From Lachnospiraceae bacterium (GTDB lineage Bacteria > Bacillota > Clostridia > Lachnospirales > Lachnospiraceae), in contig JAFZUW010000039.1 of the NCBI GenBank assembly GCA_017618195.1, positions 1-56,816 of the forward strand: DNA of 56,816 nucleotides, given 5' to 3'. The position numbers and the translations under genes were made by a program. The notes under the pieces are model-generated. The model saw nothing but the letters and a program-made list of their open reading frames with translations, ran no database searches and was not told where the DNA came from. This document shows, in pieces, positions 34,386 through 43,680 of the stretch (position 1 is the first letter of the stretch; the number at the start of each line of letters is the position of its first letter).

Positions 34386-37300
34386 TCAGTGGATCTCGCT
34401 GTGGATTTCCTGAAGCGACTTCACGCTGTGCTCGCTGTGCGTCTTTACGTAGTGGATGCCGTCCGCGGTTGCAAGCGCTGCTGCCATCGTCGTTACGTAC
34501 GGAACCTTTGCCTTGATGGCTGCCTTACGGAGGTAGCTGTCGTCATGCAGGCTGTTCTTTCCGATCGGGGAGTTGATGATCAGCTGGATCTGTCCGTTCG
34601 TGATCAAATCGTAGCAGTTCGGACGTCCTTCGTACAGTTTGAGGGTCTTCTCCGCGGGGATTCCGGCTGCGGTCAGACGGTCGTAGGTGCCGCCGGTCGC
34701 GTAGATCTTGAAGCCGTCGCCGACAAGGGATTCCGCAACCTTGAGTGCCTCTTCCTTGTCCTTATCCTTTACGGAAATCAGAACGTTACCGGAAAGCGGA
34801 AGCTTGCTCTGGATTGCTTCCTGCGCCTTGTAGAACGCTTCGCCGTAGGACGGGGAAAGTCCGAGGACCTCACCGGTGGAACGCATCTCCGGTCCGAGGA
34901 TCGGGTCTACCTCAGGGAACATATTGAACGGGAACGCGGCTTCCTTTACGCCGTAGTTCGGGATAACCATCTCATGAAGCTCCGGAACCGGGGACTTGCG
35001 TCCGGTCAGTTCGGATGTGATGATATCGGTTGCGATCGGTACCATGCGGATGTTGCAGACCTTCGATACAAGCGGAACGGTACGGCTTGCACGAGGATTT
35101 GCCTCGATTACGAATACCTTGCCGTTCTCGATTGCGTACTGCATGTTCATAAGACCCTTAACATGCATCTCTTCCGCAATCTTTCTCGTATATTCCTTGA
35201 TGGTCTTCAGATTTTCCTCGGAGATGTGTACCGAGGGAAGGATACATGCGGAGTCGCCGGAGTGGATACCTGCAAGCTCGATGTGCTCCATAACCGCAGG
35301 GACAAATGCATGTGCGCCGTCGGCAATTGCGTCGGCCTCGCACTCGGTTGCGTGATTCAGGAAACGGTCGATCAGGATCGGACGGTCGGGTGTTACGCCG
35401 ATTGCCGCCTTCATGTATTCGGTCATCTGCTCGTCATCGTATACGACTTCCATGCCGCGGCCGCCGAGTACGAAGGAAGGACGAACCATTACCGGATAGC
35501 CGATTTTCGTTGCGATCGCGATCGCATCCTCAACGGTAACCGCCATGCCGGACTCGGGCATCGGGATGTCGAGTTTCTTCATCATCTCACGGAACAGGTC
35601 ACGGTCTTCCGCCAGAGCGATAACCTCAGGCGAAGTACCGAGAATCTTAACGCCGTTTCTCTTCAGGTCCGCAGCAAGGTTCAGAGGCGTCTGGCCGCCG
35701 AACTGGGCGATTACGCCGAGAGGCTTCTCCTTGTTGTAGATGGAAAGAACGTCCTCAAGGGTGAGGGGCTCAAAGTAGAGCTTGTCGGATGTATCATAGT
35801 CGGTCGAAACGGTCTCGGGGTTGCAGTTAACGATGATCGTCTCGAAACCGAGCTTCTTAAGAGCCTTTGCGGCATGTACGCAGCAGTAGTCGAACTCGAT
35901 ACCCTGGCCGATACGGTTCGGGCCGCCGCCGAGGATCATGATCTTGCGGTTATCGCTCGAAGGACTCTTATCTACCGGAATGTTGTAGCTTGAGAAGTAG
36001 TATGCGCTGTCCTGCGTTCCGCTTACGTGTACGCCCTCCCATGCCTCGGTAAGGCCGATGGCAAGACGGCGGTTTCTTATGTCATCCTCGGATACGCCGA
36101 CAAGCTTTGCGATGTAGCGGTCGGAGAAGCCGTCCTTCTTCGCCTGAATAAGCTCTGCGTCTGCGGGAACCGCACCCTTCTTCGAAAGAAGTGCCTCTTC
36201 CTCCTCAACAAGCTCCTTCATCTGCTCGATGAACCAGCGCTTAACGTGCGTTGCGGTGAAGATTTCCTCAACCGTTGCACCCTTGCGGAGTGCTTCGTAC
36301 ATCTGGAAATGACGCTCGCTCGAAGGATTTGCAAGCTTCTGGAGAAGCTCTGCCTTCGTCATATCGTGGAAGTTCTTCACGAAGCCGAGGCCGTAACGTC
36401 CGGTCTCAAGGCTGCGGATTGCCTTCTGGAAAGCTTCCTTGTAGTTCTTACCGATGCTCATTACTTCGCCTACGGCGCGCATCTGGGTGCCGAGCTTGTC
36501 TTCCACACCCTTGAACTTTTCAAATGCCCAGCGGGCAAATTTAATCACGACATAATCTCCGCCCGGAACGTACTTGTCGAGCGTGCCGTGCTTTCCGCAC
36601 GGAATATCCTTTAAGGTAAGACCGGTTGCGAGCATTGCGGATACAAGCGCGATCGGGAAACCGGTTGCCTTGGAAGCAAGTGCCGAGGAACGGGACGTTC
36701 TCGGGTTGATCTCGATTACGATGATACGGTCGCTTACCGGATCGTGTGCGAACTGTACGTTCGTTCCGCCGATAACCTGTACGCGGTCAACGATCTTGTA
36801 TGCCTGCTCCTGCAAACGCTTCTGCACTTCCTCGGAAATCGTCAGCATCGGAGCCGCGCAGAAGGAGTCTCCGGTATGTACGCCCATCGGATCGATGTTC
36901 TCGATGAAGCATACGGTAATCATGTTACCCTCGCAGTCGCGGACAACTTCAAGCTCGAGCTCTTCCCAGCCGAGGATGGACTCTTCAACGAGAACCTGGC
37001 CTACAAGGCTTGCCTGAAGACCTCTTGCGCAGACAACCTTCAGTTCTTCTTTGTTGTATACGAGTCCGCCGCCGGCACCGCCCATCGTGTAAGCCGGACG
37101 CAGTACTACGGGATAGCCGAGCTTGTCGGCGATCATCAAAGCCTCGTCAACGCTGTAGGCAACTTCGCTTCTTGCCATCTCGATGCCGAGCTCGTTCATC
37201 GTGTTCTTGAATTCGATACGGTCCTCACCGCGCTCGATTGCGTCAACCTGAACGCCGATAACCTTAACATTGTATTTGTCCAAAACACCTGCATTGTAAA

Positions 37301-37604
37301 GCTCGCTGCAGAGGTTCAGTCCGGACTGTCCGCCGAGGTTCGGCAGCAATGCGTCGGGACGCTCCTTTGCGATGATCTGCTCGAGACGCTCTACGTTCAG
37401 CGGCTCGATATAAGTTACATCGGCTGTCTCCGGGTCGGTCATGATGGTCGCGGGGTTCGAGTTTACGAGAACGATCTCATACCCGAGCTTCTTGAGCGCT
37501 TTGCAGGCCTGCGTGCCGGAATAGTCGAATTCGCACGCCTGGCCGATGATGATCGGGCCGGAGCCGATGATCAGTACTTTGTGAATGTCTTCTCTTTTGG
37601 GCAT
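34386..37604 (-). CDS. carB: Carbamoyl-phosphate synthase large chain
   Basis: The 1072-aa synthetase subunit making carbamoyl phosphate for pyrimidines and arginine. Two homologous ATP-grasp halves are visible: LIIGSGPIIIGQACEFDYSG starts the first and MILGGGPNRIGQGIEFDYCC the second (about 553). IEINPRTSRSSALASKATG and IEANPRASRTVPLVSKVCN are the metal-binding repeats, and a C-terminal allosteric MGS domain starts near 930. GAGGAGGAAGAAGAA precedes the ATG at 37604. The small glutaminase subunit CarA is not adjacent and must lie elsewhere. Expression is probably controlled by the upstream leader attenuator. Confidence 0.97.
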   Translation of the reverse strand: MPKREDIHKVLIIGSGPIIIGQACEFDYSGTQACKALKKLGYEIVLVNSNPATIMTDPETADVTYIEPLNVERLEQIIAKERPDALLPNLGGQSGLNLCSELYNAGVLDKYNVKVIGVQVDAIERGEDRIEFKNTMNELGIEMARSEVAYSVDEALMIADKLGYPVVLRPAYTMGGAGGGLVYNKEELKVVCARGLQASLVGQVLVEESILGWEELELEVVRDCEGNMITVCFIENIDPMGVHTGDSFCAAPMLTISEEVQKRLQEQAYKIVDRVQVIGGTNVQFAHDPVSDRIIVIEINPRTSRSSALASKATGFPIALVSAMLATGLTLKDIPCGKHGTLDKYVPGGDYVVIKFARWAFEKFKGVEDKLGTQMRAVGEVMSIGKNYKEAFQKAIRSLETGRYGLGFVKNFHDMTKAELLQKLANPSSERHFQMYEALRKGATVEEIFTATHVKRWFIEQMKELVEEEEALLSKKGAVPADAELIQAKKDGFSDRYIAKLVGVSEDDIRNRRLAIGLTEAWEGVHVSGTQDSAYYFSSYNIPVDKSPSSDNRKIMILGGGPNRIGQGIEFDYCCVHAAKALKKLGFETIIVNCNPETVSTDYDTSDKLYFEPLTLEDVLSIYNKEKPLGVIAQFGGQTPLNLAADLKRNGVKILGTSPEVIALAEDRDLFREMMKKLDIPMPESGMAVTVEDAIAIATKIGYPVMVRPSFVLGGRGMEVVYDDEQMTEYMKAAIGVTPDRPILIDRFLNHATECEADAIADGAHAFVPAVMEHIELAGIHSGDSACILPSVHISEENLKTIKEYTRKIAEEMHVKGLMNMQYAIENGKVFVIEANPRASRTVPLVSKVCNIRMVPIATDIITSELTGRKSPVPELHEMVIPNYGVKEAAFPFNMFPEVDPILGPEMRSTGEVLGLSPSYGEAFYKAQEAIQSKLPLSGNVLISVKDKDKEEALKVAESLVGDGFKIYATGGTYDRLTAAGIPAEKTLKLYEGRPNCYDLITNGQIQLIINSPIGKNSLHDDSYLRKAAIKAKVPYVTTMAAALATADGIHYVKTHSEHSVKSLQEIHSEIH

Positions 37605-37642
37605 TTCTTCTTCCTCCTCAAATGTGTGTGTGTTCGGTCTTT

Positions 37643-37676
37643 TTAAAGAAAAAGACGGAATAGAAAAACTATTCCG
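37643..37676 (-). terminator. Attenuator hairpin in the carB leader
   Basis: On the minus strand CGGAATAG-TTTTT-CTATTCCG (37676-37656) is followed by TCTTTTTCTTT. It is a complete intrinsic terminator placed between the promoter and carB, 39 nt before the start codon. The TAG of the leader peptide is the last three bases of its 5' arm. Confidence 0.82.
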
Positions 37677-37749
37677 CCAAATAGAAAACAATATTCTGTT
37701 CCGTAGTATTCATACCGTTATGCAGTTTTCCGAAAGCCATGTGTGTCAT
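37669..37749 (-). CDS. Putative carB leader peptide (26 aa)
   Basis: A short open frame with a strong ribosome site (GGAGGATAAAAAC before ATG) encodes a 26-residue peptide beginning MTHMAFGKLHNGMN and ending FYLAE. The TAG stop falls in the 5' arm of the attenuator stem, so a ribosome finishing the peptide would block the terminator. There are no runs of Arg codons. The segment just before the stop is U-rich. The layout resembles the E. coli pyrBI leader, where close ribosome-polymerase coupling at low UTP allows read-through. The function is inferred. Confidence 0.65.
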   Translation of the reverse strand: MTHMAFGKLHNGMNTTEQNIVFYLAE

Positions 37750-37772
37750 GTTTTTATCCTCCGAAATGCATC

Positions 37773-37823
37773 GGTCTTCGCAAGACCTGATTTAATATAT
37801 CACAAGCCTATATAGAAATGCAA
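37773..37823 (-). promoter_or_regulatory. carB promoter and 5'-end hairpin
   Basis: On the minus strand TTGCAT (37823-37818), 18-nt spacer, TATATT (37799-37794). The transcript should begin near 37787 and can fold GGTCTT-GCG-AAGACC (37787-37773) at its 5' end, ahead of the leader peptide. Confidence 0.65.
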
Positions 37824-37865
37824 GAGGAAATTTCGCGAATTTTGACTTTTTCGGAAAAGCCCGTT

Positions 37866-39785
37866 TTACTCCTTCGGAATCCAGACGCGCATCTCGTTAA
37901 GACCGCGGTTGCCCCACGTGTAATACGGGATCAGCCGGATGACTACGGGTTCCTTCTCGGGCGCGTCAAATGAGTACAGCTCGTCGCTTGTTTCGATACG
38001 GCTTCCGGCTACCGTTAACATCGGCATGCCGTCGGGCGCTTCGCCCGCAAGCTCGCGGATCGGCGCGGTTCTCGAAACGCGCAGCCCAAGCACGTCGCCG
38101 TCATTGTCCGTTCCTTCCGCGCAGTACACAAGCGGTCCGCGGAGGAACGCGATCTTTCCGGTATCGGCCGCGATGTGACGGTTCGGGTATACTCTTCTCG
38201 CACTCATATCGATGTTTACGATCAGGCTGTCGCCGGCGCGGAACAGTCCCTGGATATAGGCGTATCCGTCATCGATGTCCGGTACGAATACGGATCCGTT
38301 CCGGAGGATCTGCACCTTCTTCGCGTAACCCGGGATACGGACCGCAAGCTTCACATCCATCGGCTCCGTTCCGTTCGGGGCAAATGTGTACAGGATATGC
38401 CCGCTTCTCGGATAGTCGCACTCAACGGTAACCTTGCCGCCGAATTCCTTCTCCATGTCGATCGTGCCGCCGAGGAACAGATGCTGGTAAAGCGCACCGT
38501 CCTCCACGCTGTATGCGTATTCCGCTACCGAGCCGACAAGTCTCGCCACGTTCGGCGGGCAGCATGCACAGGCGAACCAGCCCGGTCTTTCGGGAAGCGC
38601 GTGGCGCATTGAAGCCGCAACGCCGCTCGTTCCGGGAACCGCCTCCAGCGGATTTACATAGAAGAAACGCTTTCCGTCGAGCTGCATTCCTCCGAGCACG
38701 CCGTTATAAAGCGCACGTTCCATGACGTCCGCATATTCGCCCTTCTTCTCCATACGGAGCATATGCCGTAAGAAGAAACATAATCCGACCGCCGCGCACG
38801 TTTCCGCATACGCGGTATCGTTCGGCAGATGATAATCGGTCGTGAACGCTTCGCCTTCATAAGCGGAACCGATTCCGCCGGTCAGATACATCCGCTTCCT
38901 GGTAATACTCTGATAAAGGTTCCGGCACGCCTGCTTTAATTCCTCATCGCCGGTTTCCAAAGCGAGATCCGCCATACCGGTATAAAGATATACGGCGCGC
39001 ACCGCGTGGCCGACCGCGTCCTTCTGCTCTCTTACCGGAAGGTGGGTCTGGTTGTATTCGGGCGCCGCGGGATTCTTACCCCACAAAAACCAACCCCGCT
39101 CATCACTTTCCTTTTGGAAGAAAGCTCCTCCGTCGCCTCTTGCGTTGATGAAATGCGCCGCCAGTTCCTTATATTTCTCCTCGCCGGTCTTACGGTACAT
39201 CCGAAGAAGCGCAAGCTCCACTTCCTCGTGTCCGGGAAAGCCGGGATTTCCTTTTATAATGAAATGATCGTAAATGTGATCCGCAAAACGGCACATCACG
39301 TCAAGCAGTTTCGTCTTTCCGGTCGCGTCCGCATAAGCAACCGCCGCTTCCATCATGTGTCCCGCGCAGTAAAGCTCGTGGCACTCCGATAGATCGGTCC
39401 AGCGCCGTCCGGGCTCCTTTACCGTAAAATAGGTATTGAGATATCCGTCCTCATGCTGCGCGCCTGCCACGATATCGATGATCTCGTCGCAGTGCTTCTC
39501 GAGTTCCGCATCGGGCGTCATCGCAAGCGAATATGCCGCGGCTTCGAGCCATTTGGCCACATCGCTGTCCTGAAATACCATGCCGTAGAACTCGTCTTCG
39601 CATTTACCTTTCTTAATCCTCTCCGCGGCCGCCTTAAAGTTGTCGATTGCGTGGCTCTTCGCTACGCCCGGCACCTCATCCTTTAATACCGCCTCCTGAT
39701 AAGGAAGCACGACCGTGCGGATCTTCTCCTCGAGTTCCGAGAAGAACGTATCCTTCATTTGAAATCTGGGAATCATACTTTCCAT
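37866..39785 (-). CDS. GH127 beta-L-arabinofuranosidase (DUF1680 family)
   Basis: A 639-aa (alpha/alpha)6-barrel enzyme of GH127, which removes beta-L-arabinofuranose using a zinc-bound cysteine. Family features include HEDGYLNTYFTV, ECHELYCAGHMMEAAVAYAD, KRMYLTGGIGSA, NDTAYAETCAAVG (likely catalytic Glu and zinc-ligand Cys) and WFACACCPPNVARL with the conserved CC pair. A C-terminal beta-sandwich follows. There is no signal peptide, so it acts on imported arabinosides. The ATG at 39785 has GGAGG 6 nt upstream; an in-frame extension of 55 codons has low family likeness. It is followed at 37823 by the carB promoter. Confidence 0.9.
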   Translation of the reverse strand: MESMIPRFQMKDTFFSELEEKIRTVVLPYQEAVLKDEVPGVAKSHAIDNFKAAAERIKKGKCEDEFYGMVFQDSDVAKWLEAAAYSLAMTPDAELEKHCDEIIDIVAGAQHEDGYLNTYFTVKEPGRRWTDLSECHELYCAGHMMEAAVAYADATGKTKLLDVMCRFADHIYDHFIIKGNPGFPGHEEVELALLRMYRKTGEEKYKELAAHFINARGDGGAFFQKESDERGWFLWGKNPAAPEYNQTHLPVREQKDAVGHAVRAVYLYTGMADLALETGDEELKQACRNLYQSITRKRMYLTGGIGSAYEGEAFTTDYHLPNDTAYAETCAAVGLCFFLRHMLRMEKKGEYADVMERALYNGVLGGMQLDGKRFFYVNPLEAVPGTSGVAASMRHALPERPGWFACACCPPNVARLVGSVAEYAYSVEDGALYQHLFLGGTIDMEKEFGGKVTVECDYPRSGHILYTFAPNGTEPMDVKLAVRIPGYAKKVQILRNGSVFVPDIDDGYAYIQGLFRAGDSLIVNIDMSARRVYPNRHIAADTGKIAFLRGPLVYCAEGTDNDGDVLGLRVSRTAPIRELAGEAPDGMPMLTVAGSRIETSDELYSFDAPEKEPVVIRLIPYYTWGNRGLNEMRVWIPKE

Positions 39786-39859
39786 ATAAAACCTCCGTCC
39801 GGCCTGCGCCGGAGCCTGCCTTTCCGATCTATCCTCGGGACCGCCGTCCCTTCCTTTCC

Positions 39860-39888
39860 ATTTTATCGGAAAATGCCATGCCCTGCAA
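39860..39888 (-). promoter_or_regulatory. GH127 promoter
   Basis: On the minus strand TTGCAG (39888-39883), 17-nt spacer, TAAAAT (39865-39860), 75 nt upstream of the start. Confidence 0.65.
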
Positions 39889-40075
39889 GGGTGTATCTTT
39901 CCGTTTCGGTTTGTTTTTTTATCGGATATCATCCATTTTCCGTAATTCATCTTTCTTTCGAAAACATTAATGAGATTTTAATCTTTGCTCAAATCTCTTT
40001 TAAAAATGGTCGGATATACTGAAGCCCGTAAAGAACATGAGTCATGCAGACGCAGACAATAAGGAGGTTGTGACA

Positions 40076-42574
40076 GTGAGTATTTTGTTTCGGTACATCC
40101 GAAAGAACATGTTGGAAAAGAAGGGGAGGCTCCTCCTGGTGATCCTCTCCGTAGCGATCAGCGCGGGACTGCTGGTCGCCTGTATGGGAATGATGGACAC
40201 CATCTCGAACAGTTTCACGGGAACCGCGAAGAAGGCGATGGAAGGCAGAGAGCTTTCCTTAAGCGCGGTCGAGGGTGTCTGGTTTGATGAAACGGATTTC
40301 ACCTCCCAAGGTCTCACGGATCTTTGCGGAGAGATCGCAAACATCGGCGTGATCGTGGAAGACGAAAAACTGTACTATGTATCTCTTCACGGACGCAAGA
40401 GCTTCGACGGGGCCTTGAAGGAAGGACGCTGGAGCAATGACAGTGAGCCCGGGATTATCATCTCGGACCGAACCGCGAAGGATCGGAACCTGAAGGTCGG
40501 CGACACGCTTTCGATGAACATGGACGGTGTTCCGGTGGATTTCAAAGTAAGCGCGATCGCCGTCACGGACGGGCTCCTGTACGGTGATACGAAGGAAACG
40601 TTCAGCGTGATCGTATCCTACGACTGGATGAACGGGCAGATGGGGAACCCCGACGCATACAATGTTATGTATGCGAAGGTCGAAGCGAAAAAGGCCGGCA
40701 AGGAAGCGACGGATACCGAAGTCGAAGACGCCGTAAAGAAATTTAATGAGCAAAACGAAGCCGTAAAAGCTTCCTCCCGTGTGAACACCCTGTTCGTCGG
40801 GGATGTCTCCTCTCTCGTTCTCTCGGTCGGTTCAATGCTTGCGATCGTCGTGATTGTCAGCGTCCTGATCATCAGCGGCGTATTTAAGATGATCATCAGC
40901 GAACGGCTTCCGGTATTCGGAACATTCATGAGCCAGGGCGCTTCCAAGAAGCAGGTCAGCCGGATCGTTCTTCTGGAGAGCATCTTCTACGCCCTGACCG
41001 CCGGCATCATCGGCGCGGCGCTCGGCGAAGGAGTCCTCTATTTCGTCAACCGTTACGTCTCCCCTCTTCGGGAATACGGAATCTACCTTCCGTTTGAGAT
41101 CAACTGGCTGCACGTAATTCTCGGAATCGTATTTGCCGTAGTCATTTCGGTTGCGGCAGCGTGGTTCCCGATCCGCCGGATCGGCCGCCTGCAGACTAAG
41201 GACGTCATCTTAAACCGTGTGGAGCACACGCACAGAAGTCACGTCATCCGGGCGGTCATCGGAGCTGCTCTTCTGATCGCGGCCGTTGTTGCGAACCGCC
41301 TCACCTACGGCGAATTCACACCGGTCAGCATCTTTAACATGGCAGCCGCCTACATCGGCGTGATCATGCTCGCCCCTGCGCTTGTAAAGGGTCTTATGAG
41401 TATCCTCTGCAGGGTAACGCGCGACAATACGAACCTTTGGCTTGCATGCAATAACATCCGCACTTCAAAGCTTCTTATCAGCAACATCGTACTGCTGATC
41501 ATCGCGCTCGACGGAATCCTCGCCTGCGCTTCGACCGGCGTAACAATGACAAAGGTTGTCATCGAAGCATACGAAGAACTCGATTATGATTACGCGATTG
41601 AAAACATCATCGCCTCCCAGACCGGCGAAAGCACTGCAGACCGCATCATCGCGGAGCTCGAAGCGAACCCCTACGTCGTTAAGGAAAGCATCAACCCGCA
41701 GTCGTACCGTGCCGCAAAGTACAAAAACACCGACATACTGATGACTCCGGTTGAACCGGAAGCATACCGTAACTGGAACCGCTACATGCAGTTCGACAGC
41801 GACCGTTACCGTGATCAGTATGATGATTTCTCCAACGCAAAGGACGACACGATCCTCGTAACGACCGCACTTGCAAGAACGCTCGGCGTAAAGCTCGGCG
41901 ATAAGATGAGCATTGAGTACGGCGGCATCGAACACACCTGGCGCGTTGCGGCCATCGCGGATGCCAAGCTCTTAAACGGCGGACAGTTCGTTCTCATCCG
42001 CAGAGCCGATTACCGCAACGTTTACCACGATTATGAAGCGGAAGGCCTTTCCTTTAACGTCATCGGTGACAAGAAGACCGCCGAAGAATCCTTCAAGGCC
42101 ATGATCACCTCCTACGGCGCAACCTACGAAAGCCGTGAGGAACAGACGAAGGCCAATGTGGAACAGAACGCGATGATCGTCAATCTGATCTCGATCTTCT
42201 CCTACCTGGCCATCGCAATCTCGGCAATCGGTATCTTCAACAACATTGTGATCTGCTTCAACCAGCGCCGCAAGGAATTCGCGGTTATGGCTTCGGTCGG
42301 AATGAACGCCCGCAAGAGAAAGAACCTGATCTTAACGGAAAGCATGCTGTGCGTCGTGATCGCGGTTCTGATCGCGGTACCGTTCACGCTCCTTGCGAAC
42401 AAGCTGATCAGCGGAATGCTCTACTATATCGGAATACCGTTTGACATCCTGTACGACTGGAAGGGAACACCGATGTACCTCATCGCATTTGTCGTGATCG
42501 TAACCATCGCTTCTCTCTCCACCATGAAGAAGAGTAAGAAACTCAGTGTTGTAACGGAATTGAAATACGAATAA
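40076..42574 (+). CDS. ABC transporter permease, FtsX/MacB-like, two FtsX domains
   Basis: An 832-aa permease with an N-terminal helix (RLLLVILSVAISAGLLVACM), a large outside domain, and a first FtsX block (about 245-390: MLAIVVIVSVLIISGVFKMI, FGTFMSQGASKKQVSRIVLL). A central pair of helices and a second outside domain follow, then a second FtsX block (about 700-825: AISAIGIFNNIVICFNQRRK, EFAVMASVGMNARKR). Such proteins export peptides or lipoproteins or act as mechanotransmitters; the substrate is unknown. The start is GTG with AAGGAGG 8 nt upstream, rather than an ATG 13 codons earlier. GAGATTT-N12-AAATCTC (39972-39997) lies upstream. It precedes its ATPase by 84 nt. Confidence 0.88.
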   Translation: MSILFRYIRKNMLEKKGRLLLVILSVAISAGLLVACMGMMDTISNSFTGTAKKAMEGRELSLSAVEGVWFDETDFTSQGLTDLCGEIANIGVIVEDEKLYYVSLHGRKSFDGALKEGRWSNDSEPGIIISDRTAKDRNLKVGDTLSMNMDGVPVDFKVSAIAVTDGLLYGDTKETFSVIVSYDWMNGQMGNPDAYNVMYAKVEAKKAGKEATDTEVEDAVKKFNEQNEAVKASSRVNTLFVGDVSSLVLSVGSMLAIVVIVSVLIISGVFKMIISERLPVFGTFMSQGASKKQVSRIVLLESIFYALTAGIIGAALGEGVLYFVNRYVSPLREYGIYLPFEINWLHVILGIVFAVVISVAAAWFPIRRIGRLQTKDVILNRVEHTHRSHVIRAVIGAALLIAAVVANRLTYGEFTPVSIFNMAAAYIGVIMLAPALVKGLMSILCRVTRDNTNLWLACNNIRTSKLLISNIVLLIIALDGILACASTGVTMTKVVIEAYEELDYDYAIENIIASQTGESTADRIIAELEANPYVVKESINPQSYRAAKYKNTDILMTPVEPEAYRNWNRYMQFDSDRYRDQYDDFSNAKDDTILVTTALARTLGVKLGDKMSIEYGGIEHTWRVAAIADAKLLNGGQFVLIRRADYRNVYHDYEAEGLSFNVIGDKKTAEESFKAMITSYGATYESREEQTKANVEQNAMIVNLISIFSYLAIAISAIGIFNNIVICFNQRRKEFAVMASVGMNARKRKNLILTESMLCVVIAVLIAVPFTLLANKLISGMLYYIGIPFDILYDWKGTPMYLIAFVVIVTIASLSTMKKSKKLSVVTELKYE

Positions 42575-42580
42575 AACGAA

Positions 42581-42605
42581 CTGCCCCGGAGCGGTTCCGG
42601 GGCAG
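42581..42605 (+). other. Intercistronic hairpin between permease and ATPase genes
   Basis: CTGCCCCGGA-GCGGT-TCCGGGGCAG forms a perfect 10-bp GC-rich stem. It is followed by AATAAATAAAAC, not a T run, so it is more likely an mRNA stability or processing element than a terminator. Confidence 0.6.
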
Positions 42606-42658
42606 AATAAATAAAACAGAAAGAAAACATCTATTGAATAAACGGAGGAATGAATATC

Positions 42659-43396
42659 ATGAATGCAATCACCATTAAGGACCTGAACAAATCTTTTGTT
42701 AACGGCAGCGAGACCGCGCACGTTTTGAAGAATATCAACCTGACCGTCGAGGACGGCGAATTTGTCTCCATCATGGGACCTTCCGGCTGCGGCAAATCCA
42801 CTCTTCTTTATCTTCTCGGCGGACTTGACCGGCCGACAAGCGGCAGTGTTTTGATCCACGGAACGGATCTCAGCACGATGAAGGAGAAAGAACTCTGCGA
42901 CATGCGCAGCGACAAGATCGGCTTCGTGTTCCAGTTCTATAACCTCGTTCCGAACCTCAATGTGGAGGACAACATCGCTCTCCCGCTGATGATCGCGGGC
43001 CGCAAGCGCTCCTCCTATAAAAAGCGCATTGACGAAGTTCTTGAGATCATCGGCATGACCGACAAGAGAAAGCTCACTCCCCGCGAACTGTCCGGCGGAC
43101 AGCAGCAGCGCGTGGCGATCGCGAGAGCGCTCGTATTTGACCCCGAGATCATCTTCCTTGACGAGCCCATCGGAAACCTCGATTCGAAGACCGGCATGAA
43201 GATCATGGAGCTCTTCCGCGAGATCAACCGCAAGCTCGGCAAGACGATCGTACAGGTAACGCACTCGGAAGAATCCGCCCGCTACGGCACGAAGCTTGTA
43301 CGCGTGCTCGACGGACAGATCGAATCCGTTGAAATAATGGATAATACAAAGAACTCCTTTACGGAAGACCGCAAAGGAGACCGGCAGGTAAGCTGA
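42659..43396 (+). CDS. ABC transporter ATP-binding protein, MacB/LolD type
   Basis: A 245-aa ATPase partner of the preceding permease. Walker A is GPSGCGKST (about 37-45), the Q-loop sits in KIGFVFQFYNLVPNLNVEDN, the signature is LSGGQQQRVAIARAL (about 141) and Walker B is IIFLDEPIGNLDSKTG (an EPIGNLD variant of EPTGNLD). The switch His is in VTHSEESARYG. Two ATGs are possible; that at 42659 has the better spacing from GGAGG (10 nt), while the one at 42650 almost touches it. Confidence 0.93.
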   Translation: MNAITIKDLNKSFVNGSETAHVLKNINLTVEDGEFVSIMGPSGCGKSTLLYLLGGLDRPTSGSVLIHGTDLSTMKEKELCDMRSDKIGFVFQFYNLVPNLNVEDNIALPLMIAGRKRSSYKKRIDEVLEIIGMTDKRKLTPRELSGGQQQRVAIARALVFDPEIIFLDEPIGNLDSKTGMKIMELFREINRKLGKTIVQVTHSEESARYGTKLVRVLDGQIESVEIMDNTKNSFTEDRKGDRQVS

Positions 43397-43430
43397 TATC
43401 GGCGGGCAAACCGCCTCAACCTCCGTATAA

Positions 43431-43475
43431 ACGACAAAACCTTCGGTGGGATGTTTCCGAAGGTTCTGTCGTTTC
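43431..43475 (+). terminator. Terminator of the permease/ATPase unit
   Basis: ACGACA and AACCTTCGG pair with CCGAAGGTT and TGTCGT around a 10-nt loop, followed by TTCTTTG. Confidence 0.82.
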
Positions 43476-43554
43476 TTTGTATTACGCGAGGGGAAAAAAA
43501 TGAAAAATGTGTTTGTTTGTCCGTATTATATTGCTGTTATACTAAGATAATCTA

Positions 43555-43582
43555 TTGCATTCTTGCTCAAATATGATACAAT
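43555..43582 (+). promoter_or_regulatory. Promoter of the second AraC regulator
   Basis: TTGCAT (43555-43560), 16-nt spacer, TACAAT (43577-43582). In the expected leader ACCGATTT (43607-43614) pairs with AAATCGGT (43632-43639), with an inner GGGC/GCCC stem; AAAAGAC and GTCTTTT form a competing outer pair. Confidence 0.55.
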
Positions 43583-43680
43583 CTTACTGAACCTCAACAA
43601 AAAAAGACCGATTTACGGGCCGATACGCCCAAAATCGGTACTCTTGCGTCTTTTCTTATCGATTTACACCGGAGGTATAT

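Noticed and set aside
34362-35993. 543-codon plus-strand open frame
   Set aside because: Antisense to carB, with no ribosome site or recognisable domain.
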